From Erwinia sorbitola (GTDB taxonomy: Bacteria > Pseudomonadota > Gammaproteobacteria > Enterobacterales > Enterobacteriaceae), in NCBI RefSeq assembly GCF_009738185.1, contig NZ_CP046509.1, positions 4,033,501 to 4,097,500 of the forward strand: a stretch of DNA of 64,000 nt. The letters are read 5' to 3'. This document shows, in pieces, positions 51,074 through 60,190 of this stretch (its first letter is position 1; each line of letters opens with the position of its first letter). Both the position numbers and the translations under genes were made by a program. The notes beneath the pieces are model-generated. The model did not search any database, was not told the DNA's origin, and worked only from the letters and a program-made list of their open reading frames with translations.

Positions 51074-52638
51074 TATGCTGCCTGAGTCACCCTGAAGACT
51101 GCCATAGTCTGCACCAGCTGCTGGGACTGCTCTTCCAGCGATTGCGTAGCGGCAGCCGCTTCTTCAACCAGTGCGGCATTCTGTTGCGCCACTTCATCCA
51201 TCTGTGTCACCGCCAGATTCACCTGCTCAATACCACGACTCTGTTCCTGCGAGGCGCTGGAGATCTCTTTCATCAACGTGGTTACACGCATCACTTCCGT
51301 TGAGATTTCATCCATGGTTTCCCCGGCTTTGGTTGCCATATCAGAGCCTTCACTGACGCGAGTCTGCGACTCACTAATCAGGGTACGAATCTCTTTCGCC
51401 GCCGTCGCGCTGCGCTGTGCAAGGTTACGCACCTCGGTAGCAACCACGGCAAAGCCACGGCCCTGTTCACCCGCTCGTGCGGCTTCAACAGAGGCATTCA
51501 GCGCCAGGATATTGGTCTGGAAGGCGATACCATCAATCACCCCGAGGATGTCGCCGATACGCTGTGAGCTGTTAGAGATTTCAGACATCTTCTCCATAAC
51601 GTAGCACACCACTTCAGCACCGCGATCGGCAGTATCAGATACGGCACTCGCCAGCAGATGCGCCTGGTGAGCGTTATCGGCATTCTGCTTCACTGTAGCA
51701 GTCAGCTGCTCCATGCTTGCGGCAGTCTGTTCCAGCGAGGCTGCCGACTCTTCGGTACGCTGGGAGAGGTTAAGGTTACCCGAGGCCAGCTCACGGCTGC
51801 CAATATCAATCTGCATACTGGCATCACGCACCAGGCCGACCGAATGCTGTAGCGACTGCTGCATCGTATCAAGTGCTGCATTTAACCGGCCCAGCTCATT
51901 GTTGCTGCTTTCCGGTACCGGCTGGGTCAGATCGCCTGCGGCCACGTGTTCCAGATGTTTGATGGCGTTATCCAGCGGCCTCAGCAGCAGCACACGCAGG
52001 ATCATCCACGCCAGCGCCACCAGCAGCAGCGTCAGTGCTCCACTCACCAGGATCAGCACCGTCATTACGGTTTGATTATGTGCTGCCTGAGCCATCTGGC
52101 CGGCGCTCACCTCATCGGCATATTTGCCAAACGCATCTACCGCATTGGAGAAATTACCCGCAAGTTCAGAGATGTTCCCTTCCAGGATGCTGTAGTAGTT
52201 ATCCACCTGCTGTTTTTGCAAAGCATCCATCAGCGGCGTAATACCCTTCGCAAGATATTCCTGATGGGTGGAAACTACAGCTTGAGCAAGAATTCTGCCG
52301 TGTTCTGTCACCGTTCCGGCATCAACGAATCGTTTCAGCTCGCTTTCCGATAAAGCCACATAGCTGGCAGAATGTTTGGCAATATCTGCGGCCTCATCCG
52401 GCAGACCCACTTCAAGTTTGCGTACGGCCAGCGCAGCGGTGGCACGGGCGCGCAGCAGATTGCCGTTGCTCATATAGAGCGCATTTAACTCAATGCCCTG
52501 GATGCGGTTGATAACATCCAACGAGCGATTTCCTTTTTGGATAGCGATAATTCCCATCACGCTGACGACTAGCAGCAGCAGCGTCATCATGGTCAGTAGC
52601 GCTAATAAACCCGTACGTATTGAGATTCTCTTTAGCAT
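51073..52638 (-). CDS. Methyl-accepting chemotaxis protein
   Basis: 521 residues from the ATG at 52638 (GGGAA upstream); open frame further to 52710 overlaps the promoter. Domains: TM1 (about 10-32), Tar-type four-helix periplasmic sensor (about 35-190), TM2 (about 192-212), HAMP (about 213-265), and a signalling domain with the conserved tip GRGFAVVATEVRNLA. There is no NWETF-type C-terminal pentapeptide, so it depends on other receptors' CheR/CheB docking. The ligand is unknown. It occupies the place where E. coli has ytfQRT-yjfF between fbp and ppa. Confidence 0.92.
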   Translation of the reverse strand: MLKRISIRTGLLALLTMMTLLLLVVSVMGIIAIQKGNRSLDVINRIQGIELNALYMSNGNLLRARATAALAVRKLEVGLPDEAADIAKHSASYVALSESELKRFVDAGTVTEHGRILAQAVVSTHQEYLAKGITPLMDALQKQQVDNYYSILEGNISELAGNFSNAVDAFGKYADEVSAGQMAQAAHNQTVMTVLILVSGALTLLLVALAWMILRVLLLRPLDNAIKHLEHVAAGDLTQPVPESSNNELGRLNAALDTMQQSLQHSVGLVRDASMQIDIGSRELASGNLNLSQRTEESAASLEQTAASMEQLTATVKQNADNAHQAHLLASAVSDTADRGAEVVCYVMEKMSEISNSSQRIGDILGVIDGIAFQTNILALNASVEAARAGEQGRGFAVVATEVRNLAQRSATAAKEIRTLISESQTRVSEGSDMATKAGETMDEISTEVMRVTTLMKEISSASQEQSRGIEQVNLAVTQMDEVAQQNAALVEEAAAATQSLEEQSQQLVQTMAVFRVTQAA

Positions 52639-52694
52639 GATCGTTTCCCGATAGAGTGAAGTCTGGTCATTTCTGGCACCTAAAATCGTCCAGG

Positions 52695-52722
52695 GTATCG
52701 GCAATAACATTATTCAGCTTTA
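52695..52722 (-). promoter_or_regulatory. Sigma-28 (FliA) promoter of the chemoreceptor gene
   Basis: On the minus strand TAAAGCTG-12-GCCGATAC matches the flagellar consensus TAAAGTTT-11-GCCGATAA, with seven of eight -10 bases correct. Spacing is one base longer than the ideal. It lies 57 bases before the start codon. Confidence 0.75.
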
Positions 52723-53024
52723 ACCGTAATCAGGATTAAATTGATCCATCACAGGAAACCCGTTAGCCGCTATTAAGCGGCTTTCAGCATTTTTATTGTG
52801 CTTTGCCTCAACAGGCCGAAAAAGTGTCAAGCGGCATGAGGGAAATACACATCGGGAAAGGAAGAAAACTGGAAAATGATTAAACAGTGCTCCTTAAGTC
52901 AAACTCGCAATAAAAAAGAGCGGACTTTCTGTTCATTTTGCCACCGCAGGCAGCATGATAACCGCTCCGGCACGGAGCAATCTGAAAGGCGGAAAAAGGA
53001 AAGGTACTTTGAAGATGACACGGC

Positions 53025-53030
53025 TATAAT
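53025..53030 (+). promoter_or_regulatory. ppa -10 box
   Basis: A perfect TATAAT, 38 bases before the ppa ATG. No good -35 hexamer at 16-18 bases; TTGAAG lies too close (10 bases). Confidence 0.5.
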
Positions 53031-53068
53031 AGCCAGCACTCAACCTAAGATGATTGAAGGAATTCACA

Positions 53069-53599
53069 ATGAGCTTGAACCTGGTACCAGCGGGTAAAGA
53101 CCTGCCAGACGATATCTACGTCGTGATCGAAATCCCGGCTAACGCCTCTCCGATCAAATACGAAGTCGACAAAGAGACTGGCGCACTGTTCGTTGACCGT
53201 TTCATGGCGACAGCGATGTTCTATCCGTGCAACTACGGCTACATCAACCACACCCTGTCTCTGGACGGTGACCCGGTTGACGTACTGGTTCCAACTCCAT
53301 ATCCGTTACAGCCTGGTTCTGTGATTCGCTGCCGTCCGGTTGGCGTACTGAAAATGACCGACGAATCTGGCGAAGATGCCAAAGTTGTTGCGGTTCCACA
53401 CAGCAAACTGAGCAAAGAGTACGAGCACATCCAGGATGTGAACGACCTGCCAGAACTGCTGCGCGGCCAGATCACCCACTTCTTCGAGCAGTATAAAGCG
53501 CTGGAAAAAGGCAAATGGGTTAAAGTTGACGGCTGGGAAGGCGTTGAAGCCGCTAAAGCTGAAATCGTCTCTTCTTTCGAGCGCGCTGCGAAGAAATAA
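53069..53599 (+). CDS. ppa: Inorganic pyrophosphatase
   Basis: 176 residues from the ATG at 53069 (GAAGGAATTCACA upstream), the size of E. coli Ppa. Family I soluble enzyme with IPANASPIKYEVDKETG, the Mg-binding signature DGDPVDVLV and KVDGWEG. Hydrolyses pyrophosphate to two phosphates. The codon choice is strongly biased to preferred codons, as expected for a highly expressed gene. Confidence 0.98.
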   Translation: MSLNLVPAGKDLPDDIYVVIEIPANASPIKYEVDKETGALFVDRFMATAMFYPCNYGYINHTLSLDGDPVDVLVPTPYPLQPGSVIRCRPVGVLKMTDESGEDAKVVAVPHSKLSKEYEHIQDVNDLPELLRGQITHFFEQYKALEKGKWVKVDGWEGVEAAKAEIVSSFERAAKK

Positions 53600-53634
53600 G
53601 CCGGTTTAACGCCGTACGGTTCGCCGTCAGGCGC

Positions 53635-53668
53635 AAAAAAACACCGCTCATTGAGCGGTGTTTTTTTA
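53635..53668 (+). terminator. Terminator after ppa (bidirectional)
   Basis: AAAAAAACACCGCTCA-TTGAGCGGTGTTTTTTT: a 10-bp or longer stem with A and T tracts on opposite sides. It serves both ppa and the convergent ytfP. Confidence 0.92.
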
Positions 53669-53672
53669 TGGG

Positions 53673-54020
53673 TTACTTGTTGCTATCACGTTGCAGCCAG
53701 TCGCCGCTATCGATGCGCTCCCTGCCCGCCACGGAACGTTGATAAACGTACAGCCAGGCACTTCCGTAAGGGGTTTGTACCAGCTCACGCTTGTACTCCC
53801 CCCCTTTGGTTCTGAGCGCATCCAGCTCGCCCAGGGTAGAGGCATCGATCCGGTAAACTTCGCACCAGACCTTCCCCTCACCCGCAACCACTCCCGGATA
53901 ATGACCAAAACTGTAAAGTGCGTAGCCGTCGATCTGATGATCGCCCAGCCACTGCCCGTTTGTCATCCAGTGACTATTACCTTGCTTACGCCGCAGGCTA
54001 CCATAGACAATTATTCGCAT
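53673..54020 (-). CDS. ytfP: Gamma-glutamylcyclotransferase-like protein
   Basis: 115 residues. AIG2/GGCT fold: IIVYGSLRRKQGNS (the YGSL substrate loop), GEVYRI-like VWCEVYRIDASTLGELDAL and the catalytic-type Glu in KGGEYKRE. The biochemical role of bacterial YtfP is unproven. It is 2 bases after tamB on the same strand and is the last gene of tamA-tamB-ytfP. Confidence 0.93.
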   Translation of the reverse strand: MRIIVYGSLRRKQGNSHWMTNGQWLGDHQIDGYALYSFGHYPGVVAGEGKVWCEVYRIDASTLGELDALRTKGGEYKRELVQTPYGSAWLYVYQRSVAGRERIDSGDWLQRDSNK

Positions 54021-54022
54021 TG

Positions 54023-57000
54023 CTAGAACTCAAACTGATAGAGCACATCCAGTGCCTGATCAATACCAGACACGGCTTCCAAATAGAGTTTGGGCATCAG
54101 GCGGTAACGCAACGTTAACGTCGCCAGTGAATCAAATATGCCAACACCGTATTTTACCTGTAGACCCGGCAGTACATAGCCGCTGACCTGCACCTGCTGG
54201 CTGTCGCCAACACCCGCAGTATCCAGCGCCAGGTTACTGACACCAAAGGTCTCTCCGATTTTACCCACAACCTGCCCACTTTGTGCAACCCCCAATCCTA
54301 CCAGAGCGGAAGTTAATGCATCACTATCGCTACCGCTGGCACCTAAACCCTGCCCGCGCAGCAGATAAGACAAGGCTTCCTGCTGGGATTTCGCCGGATC
54401 GGAGAAGATCTCCACCTTCGGCTCGTCCGCCATGCCGGTCACGCGTACCCCGGCAGTAACATCATCTTCAGTGGCATCCGGGTTGCGGATCGCCTCAATA
54501 TTCACATAAGGCTGATCCGGCGGACCGGAGAATTGCAGCTCGCCTTTACGCACGATCAGATCCTGACCGTAAGCATGGAAGCGCCCGGACGGAATATTGA
54601 TCTGGCCATTCAGCCCCAGGCCGCGTTTATCCTGCGCCAGCTTGAGATCGCCGTTGAGTTTGGCCTTCAGACCAAAGGCACTCAGGCGCACATCGTTACC
54701 GACGTGAATCGTCAGGTTGCTGTTGATCGGGATACCGCTGCTCTTCGGCGCAACAGGCTTCAGGTCTTTATCCAGCAGCACTTCATCAGAGGAGACACCA
54801 ACGGCACTTTCCGGCACCTCCTGCACGGTGATGCGCGCCCAGGGAATATCTACGCGACCATCAAGGTTGAACAGCTCGGGTGTAGCTTCAAATACCAGAT
54901 CCGGTGACACGTCCATTCGAACCATCGGCGGCACGGTGACGCGAACTTTATCGCCCTTCGCCGCAATGCGCGCACGCCACGCGTCGAGCTGGTTCCAGTC
55001 AGCATCGCCGTTAAGAGCAATCTGCCCCTGTGAGGTCTGAATCACCCCTTCCAGCGTCGAACTCATACCGTTGAACACCATCGAGAGGCTGGCGGTAGTG
55101 AGGTCGACCGGCATAAAGCTGCCTTCAACGTCGACACCACGCAGCCCGAGCTGGCCGAAGACCTGCGGTTTTTGCAGGTTACCGCCCAGGCGCAGATTAC
55201 TGTTCAGCATGCCGGTAATTTTCTCGCCCTGCATCAGGGCCGGGTTGAGCATTGCCAGCGACAGGCTGGTGATATTCACGTTACCGGACAAGGTACGCCG
55301 CCCTTCAGGATCGGCAATCTGCACGTTACCATCGAGCTGACCGTTACCCGCGATGCGGATCAGCCAGTCGAGCTGTGCACGACCGTTTTTCAGTGCGGCG
55401 TTAAGATTCAGCGTGTTGAAGGCGATGGGCAGCGTATTGCCCTGCACATCCTGCTCCACTTTCACACCGTTGCCCTTCAGGGATACACGGCCAGTCGGCA
55501 GAGCACCGTCGGCAGTCCAGGCAACATCGGCATCACCGCTGAATACTCCGGTAAGCTGGGTAGCTTCAGGCATAAACGGCTTGATCATCGCCAGATTAAA
55601 GCGGTTGAGCACCACGCGCGCATGCCCGGATGGGCCAGCTTCAATCGTCTGCGGCACGCACAGCTCGGCATTTGGGTTCTGCCAGCAGTGCGCCCCGATG
55701 CTGACGGTCTGCTTCGCGTTAAGATAATCGAGTGCAATAGCGCGGGTTAAACGCCATTCGCCCACCGGCGTATCAAAACGGGTGTTATTCAGATTGCCCT
55801 GCCAGCGCTCTGTGGCGCGGTCAAAGCTACCGCTGAGAGCCAGCTGGCCAGATACCGGTTCACCCTGCATATTCAGCTTCAGCTGATGCTGTTTTTCCGT
55901 TCCGCTGGCATCCAGCGTCAGCAGATTAACCGCCAGTGCATCCTGCTTAAGCTGCTCCACGCGCAGCTTCAACTTGCCCTGGATCTGCTCGCCGGAACTG
56001 ACATCTCCGTCCAGCTTGACACGCCCAATGCTCATGGCCTGCCAGCGCAGCCCGGTAGCAGTAAGATCCGCCAGCAGCTGCGGCGTTTTCAGATCGCCAC
56101 GAGCACGGATAGTGCCTTTCGCCACTCCGCCAAGACCCGGCAGAGCATTATCCAGATGCTGTGCATCAATATCGGCATCCAGGTTCAGCTTGTCACCCAG
56201 CGAGCCTTTGAGGTTGATATTGTTGCGCCCCAGCACCAGTTTAATGCCGGGAATATCCCACTGATTATAGCTGTTGCCGTACAGGGTGCCGTCAGCGCTG
56301 ATCGCGTTATTCCGCACGTTGCCCCTGAGTTTCAGTTCCGGTACGCGCATCTGCCAGCTGCCGCCATACAGGCTGCCTCGGGTAGTGATTTTACCCTCCA
56401 GTTTTGCCGGCCAGTCCGGGTACTGCTTCGCCGTGTTGATACCGGAGAGCGTCAGTTCACTGCGCCAGCTGATCGCTTTGCTCCAGTCCACCATCGCCGT
56501 CAGATCAGTATTACCCTGCAATGCCGCCAGACGCAGCTTATCCAGCGAGAACTGTTCCACGTTGCCTTTGCCATCCAGCGTCAGCGTAGCAGGCGGGATA
56601 CCCTGCCCTTTAAGCGCCGCCTTCAGCGACATCACATAGTCGGTAGCCTTACCGTTAAAACTGAAGTTGAAATTATCCGCCTGGTATTGCGTCTCACCTT
56701 CCAGCGGCCAGCGCAGCTGTGGGCTTTGCAGCGTCATATTGAGCGGCAGGCCCGCTTCAGCCAGACGGGTATCGGCATCCAGCTGTACACGCACCGGGCC
56801 AGAGAGATTCAGACCGAGCTTCAGCGTCTCACGCAGCCCGCCACCCAGCGTCATTTTGATCTTCTCACCTTTGATCGGATCCATATTGAGCTGGCTGTAG
56901 AGGGTAAAGTTAACCGGCCAGCCACCACTCAGCGTCGCCTCGCCCTGGGCATTCAGCTGCCCCTGTGGCGAATCGATATCCAGCGTCTGAAGCTGGAGCC

Positions 57001-57796
57001 GGTTATTTTCGGTTTTCGCCTTCAGCAGCAGGCGCTGAACGGCAATATCAGTATCGCCGGTAATTCGCAGCTGTTCACCGAGGATCTCCTGCACATTAAC
57101 GTCAATCGGCAGGATGAACTCTGGCAGATCCGGCAGCAACGGTTTGGCGAACATCGCCTTTAGCGTTTCCCCCAGCGGCGGTTCTTCTGCGGTTGGCTGC
57201 TGCACTTTCGGCTGAATAACTTCTTCATTGGCGACTTTCGCCGCTTTGGGCAGCGCAATTAACAGCCCCTGAATATGGGTTGGGGTCAGCGTCATCGAGC
57301 GCCCCTCCCAGTGCAGGCCACTGGTGAAATCTGCCAGCGAAATCGCGGTATCGTCGATGGTGAGATTAATGTTATGCAGCGCCAGTCTGCTAAGAGTGAG
57401 CGGATATGGCGTGCTGATTTCGCCGCCGCTGCTCTCTTCCTCTACCGGTGGGTTGGCCGGAGGCGGCATCTTTTTACTGTCCACAACCACGTGAACGTCC
57501 TTCAGTGAAAGATCGTTAACGCAGAAGGCGCTCTGTTTCAGGCAGCCGAGCCGTAATGCCAGATGGAACTCGCCCGCGTTGACCGTAACGCCCGGCATTT
57601 CATACTTTACGCCGCGCAGGGTCAGGTCGCGCCAGCCTCCGTTCACCTGCTGAATATCCAGCCCGGGAACCCAGCGTGCAGCACCATTCAGCACCATATG
57701 CAGGCCGGTTGTGGTTCCGATTAGAAATGCCACGCCGCCAAACAGCAGCACGATAAAAATAAGAATGCCAATCAGGCCCTTTTTCCACCACTTCAT
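54023..57796 (-). CDS. tamB: Translocation and assembly module inner-membrane protein
   Basis: 1257 residues (E. coli 1259). N-terminal membrane anchor (KGLIGILIFIVLLFGGVAFLI), then a very long beta-taco/AsmA-like periplasmic body. The C-terminal DUF490 domain ends YLEAVSGIDQALDVLYQFEF. TamB bridges inner and outer membranes and works with TamA, now also implicated in phospholipid transport. The start overlaps the tamA stop by 4 bases. Confidence 0.97.
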   Translation of the reverse strand: MKWWKKGLIGILIFIVLLFGGVAFLIGTTTGLHMVLNGAARWVPGLDIQQVNGGWRDLTLRGVKYEMPGVTVNAGEFHLALRLGCLKQSAFCVNDLSLKDVHVVVDSKKMPPPANPPVEEESSGGEISTPYPLTLSRLALHNINLTIDDTAISLADFTSGLHWEGRSMTLTPTHIQGLLIALPKAAKVANEEVIQPKVQQPTAEEPPLGETLKAMFAKPLLPDLPEFILPIDVNVQEILGEQLRITGDTDIAVQRLLLKAKTENNRLQLQTLDIDSPQGQLNAQGEATLSGGWPVNFTLYSQLNMDPIKGEKIKMTLGGGLRETLKLGLNLSGPVRVQLDADTRLAEAGLPLNMTLQSPQLRWPLEGETQYQADNFNFSFNGKATDYVMSLKAALKGQGIPPATLTLDGKGNVEQFSLDKLRLAALQGNTDLTAMVDWSKAISWRSELTLSGINTAKQYPDWPAKLEGKITTRGSLYGGSWQMRVPELKLRGNVRNNAISADGTLYGNSYNQWDIPGIKLVLGRNNINLKGSLGDKLNLDADIDAQHLDNALPGLGGVAKGTIRARGDLKTPQLLADLTATGLRWQAMSIGRVKLDGDVSSGEQIQGKLKLRVEQLKQDALAVNLLTLDASGTEKQHQLKLNMQGEPVSGQLALSGSFDRATERWQGNLNNTRFDTPVGEWRLTRAIALDYLNAKQTVSIGAHCWQNPNAELCVPQTIEAGPSGHARVVLNRFNLAMIKPFMPEATQLTGVFSGDADVAWTADGALPTGRVSLKGNGVKVEQDVQGNTLPIAFNTLNLNAALKNGRAQLDWLIRIAGNGQLDGNVQIADPEGRRTLSGNVNITSLSLAMLNPALMQGEKITGMLNSNLRLGGNLQKPQVFGQLGLRGVDVEGSFMPVDLTTASLSMVFNGMSSTLEGVIQTSQGQIALNGDADWNQLDAWRARIAAKGDKVRVTVPPMVRMDVSPDLVFEATPELFNLDGRVDIPWARITVQEVPESAVGVSSDEVLLDKDLKPVAPKSSGIPINSNLTIHVGNDVRLSAFGLKAKLNGDLKLAQDKRGLGLNGQINIPSGRFHAYGQDLIVRKGELQFSGPPDQPYVNIEAIRNPDATEDDVTAGVRVTGMADEPKVEIFSDPAKSQQEALSYLLRGQGLGASGSDSDALTSALVGLGVAQSGQVVGKIGETFGVSNLALDTAGVGDSQQVQVSGYVLPGLQVKYGVGIFDSLATLTLRYRLMPKLYLEAVSGIDQALDVLYQFEF

Positions 57797-59532
57797 AGCT
57801 CAGGCCCCAAACCAATGTAAAACTGAATATCACGATGATCGTCGTCGCCAATTGCACGGGCGATATCAAGTTTTATCGGCCCTACCGGCGACTCCCAGCG
57901 CACGCCTACACCCGCACCGGTTTTAAAATTGCTCTTCTTGATGTCGTTAACGGCTTCGCCGGAGTCAATAAACATTGCCCCCCACCACTTCCCGCTGACG
58001 TTGTACTGATATTCGAGCGAGCCGGTAGCCAGCTTCGAGGCACCGGTCAGTTTGCCTTCATCATCTCGTGGTGAAATACCTTTGTATTTGTAACCACGAA
58101 TACTGCGGTCGCCCCCGGCGAAGAAACGCAGATCTGGCGGGACTTTTTCAAAGTCGTTGGTTTCAATCCAGCCAAGATTGCCGCGCACCACAAAACGGTG
58201 CTTATCCTGCAAGGTACGGATCCAGACGTTCTGAGCCTGGATCACCGCGAAGTCGATATCCGAACCCCAGGTGGTGTCAGAGACGTCAAGAGAGTAGCGC
58301 TGTGAATCACCCCAGGTAGGCATCAGGCCGCCGCGAGAGCGGGTGCGGTTGACGCTGACACCAGGATAAATCAGCATCGTGGTGTTGGTAACGCTACCCT
58401 GCGTAAAGTGGTCGAGGCTCCAGCGCAGGTTAACCGCGCGCTGCCAGCCGCTGGAACTGTCCCAGTAGCGAGAGGCGGCCAGCGTGGTTGAGTCCGCTTT
58501 GGTATCGTTAAGATCGGTACGTTTCAGCCCGCCCTGCAGCAGGTAATATTGCTCCAGTGGGCTTTTACGCAGCGGCATTTTATAGCTGAAATCTAACTGC
58601 TGTTCAGGTGCGGAGATGTTAGCGCTGGTGCTGAGGCTGTGCCCGCGATCGTTAACCCAGGGCTTTTTCCACGTAGCTTTGACGCGCGGGCCGACGTCCG
58701 TCGAGTAACCAACGCCGGTTTCAATGGTGTTCTCGGTGCGCGGCGAAACAACGCCATGCAGCGGCAGCACCTTGCTGTCACGTCCTTTATCAAATTCAGG
58801 GGCAACCACCACCGAGTTAAACCAGCCGGTGGCAGAGAGGCGGCGGTTAAGTTCGGCTAAATCGCGAGAATTGTAGTAATCCCCCTTTTTAAACGGCACC
58901 AGGTTTTGCAGGTAATCTTCGCGGATTTGCGAGCCTTCGAAACTGACGTCGCCAAAGCGATAACGCTGGCCGCTGTCATAATCGAGATCCCAAAAGGCCT
59001 CACGCCGTTCAACCGATACGCCAAGCTGGCTTTTGCGGTAATCGCCGTCAAAGTAGCCTTTACGCAGCGCCATATTGCTGAGAGAGCTTTTAAACTTATC
59101 GTAATCGCTGTGGTTCAGCACCGTACCCAGTTTAGGTTTACCATCGCGAACCAGCTGCTGGTAATCTTCATCAGTGCGGGCGCCGCCGCGCAGAATCACC
59201 GTCTCTCCGGCAATTTTCACCGGCTCCCCCGGTGTAACCTTTGCGATCAGAACCTGACGTTTCCCACCTGCTGGCGGCGGCTGAAGCTCGAAATCGATCT
59301 GCGGTTCATAGTAACCCAGCGCTTTCAGCCCCTCTTTCACCGCATCGCTAACGCGCGCACGAAAGCGCCCGTCGGAGGTGACTTCATCACTGGTGATGGT
59401 GGATAAACGCGCCCTGACGTTCTTCTGTAATTCCCCCGATAAACCTGTTACCTGCAAACGAACATTCGCAGCCTGAGCGACAGGTGCGACGATCAGCAGA
59501 CAAGACATGCAATACACATGAAATCGTGGCAC
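57793..59532 (-). CDS. tamA: Translocation and assembly module outer-membrane protein
   Basis: 579 residues from a GTG at 59530-59532 with CGGGAGTAAGC immediately before it, giving a normal signal peptide (MPRFHVYCMSCLLIVAPVAQ, cleaved after AQA) and the E. coli length (577). The ATG at 59568 would add 12 residues before the signal. Three POTRA domains (about 23-265) and a 16-strand Omp85 barrel with FAGGDRSIRGYKYKGI; ends QFYIGLGPEL. Forms the outer-membrane pore of the TAM complex. Confidence 0.97.
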   Translation of the reverse strand: MPRFHVYCMSCLLIVAPVAQAANVRLQVTGLSGELQKNVRARLSTITSDEVTSDGRFRARVSDAVKEGLKALGYYEPQIDFELQPPPAGGKRQVLIAKVTPGEPVKIAGETVILRGGARTDEDYQQLVRDGKPKLGTVLNHSDYDKFKSSLSNMALRKGYFDGDYRKSQLGVSVERREAFWDLDYDSGQRYRFGDVSFEGSQIREDYLQNLVPFKKGDYYNSRDLAELNRRLSATGWFNSVVVAPEFDKGRDSKVLPLHGVVSPRTENTIETGVGYSTDVGPRVKATWKKPWVNDRGHSLSTSANISAPEQQLDFSYKMPLRKSPLEQYYLLQGGLKRTDLNDTKADSTTLAASRYWDSSSGWQRAVNLRWSLDHFTQGSVTNTTMLIYPGVSVNRTRSRGGLMPTWGDSQRYSLDVSDTTWGSDIDFAVIQAQNVWIRTLQDKHRFVVRGNLGWIETNDFEKVPPDLRFFAGGDRSIRGYKYKGISPRDDEGKLTGASKLATGSLEYQYNVSGKWWGAMFIDSGEAVNDIKKSNFKTGAGVGVRWESPVGPIKLDIARAIGDDDHRDIQFYIGLGPEL

Positions 59533-60190
59533 GCTTACTCCCGTTTTTATTGCCAGCCCGCTATCCACTGGGCTTAATCTGGTAAAAATTAATTCGCGAA
59601 CCGAAAAAAAAGTGTTGTTTTGCGCACTACCTTACCTCTTCTTCTGGCTCGATTCAGTCCGTACCTAACGCAAATTTCGTGCTTATTCTGTGCAAAGTCA
59701 CGGTACGTTACAACACAGGATCGTAATTTGCCGTAAAAGGAGTGTAACGTGCTATCAGTATCAGACAAGTATCATCCCGTTTATCAGCCCGCCTTCTCTC
59801 TGCGCTGACGCCCTGGAGGTGTAGTGGCTACGGTAAGATTGCACCTGGATTTTCATAAGCTGTCATCTGGCATAAACCACGTAATTAGTGTGCCTTAAGG
59901 ATAATTAGCGTCTGTGCGCTGCCGCAATTGTAAGCGCCCGATGCCGCAGCTATAATCACCTCACAGGCCGCTCCGCAGCCTGATTACCCTTCTGCTCCGG
60001 CGCTGGCCGAATCGCAGACATTTTTGGCACGGATAGCCCTGAATCACTGCACTACCTGATGTGATGTACGCAGGAAATACTGACTGCGCGCTGCCCAGGC
60101 CAAAAATGACAAGTGATTAACCCGGCCTTCTCTTTCCGCGCGATTGTTTTCCCGATTGCCCACTGAGCCGAGCCAACTAATGGATGCTTT
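59533..60190. other. tamA-ytfL intergenic region, 658 bases (msrA missing)
   Basis: In E. coli msrA lies here; I find no msrA sequence (no GCFWG motif in any frame). The region includes a well-placed ribosome-binding site and a 19-codon frame (59749-59808, listed separately), and otherwise no recognisable feature. It presumably contains divergent promoters for tamA and ytfL and a long ytfL leader. Confidence 0.6.
59749..59808 (+). CDS. Possible 19-residue leader peptide upstream of ytfL
   Basis: GTG at 59749 preceded by AAAGGAG with good spacing; the frame reads MLSVSDKYHPVYQPAFSLR and stops at TGA 59806-59808. It ends 382 bases before the ytfL start. It may be a regulatory leader peptide or the leftover start of a deleted gene. 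No support beyond the ribosome-binding site. Confidence 0.3.
   Translation: MLSVSDKYHPVYQPAFSLR

Larger units (their letters stand above)
52639..53068. other. Chemoreceptor-ppa intergenic region, 430 bases
   Basis: No gene supported. It holds the sigma-28-like promoter (52695-52722), a small stem AGCCGC-6-GCGGCT (52765-52782), a stretch rich in A and G, and the ppa -10 box (53025-53030). A short open frame from 52876 has no good ribosome-binding site and no recognisable product. Confidence 0.5.

Noticed and set aside
52876..53097. 73-codon plus-strand frame before ppa
   Set aside because: It runs through the ppa promoter and into ppa in another frame, has no ribosome-binding site and no recognisable sequence.
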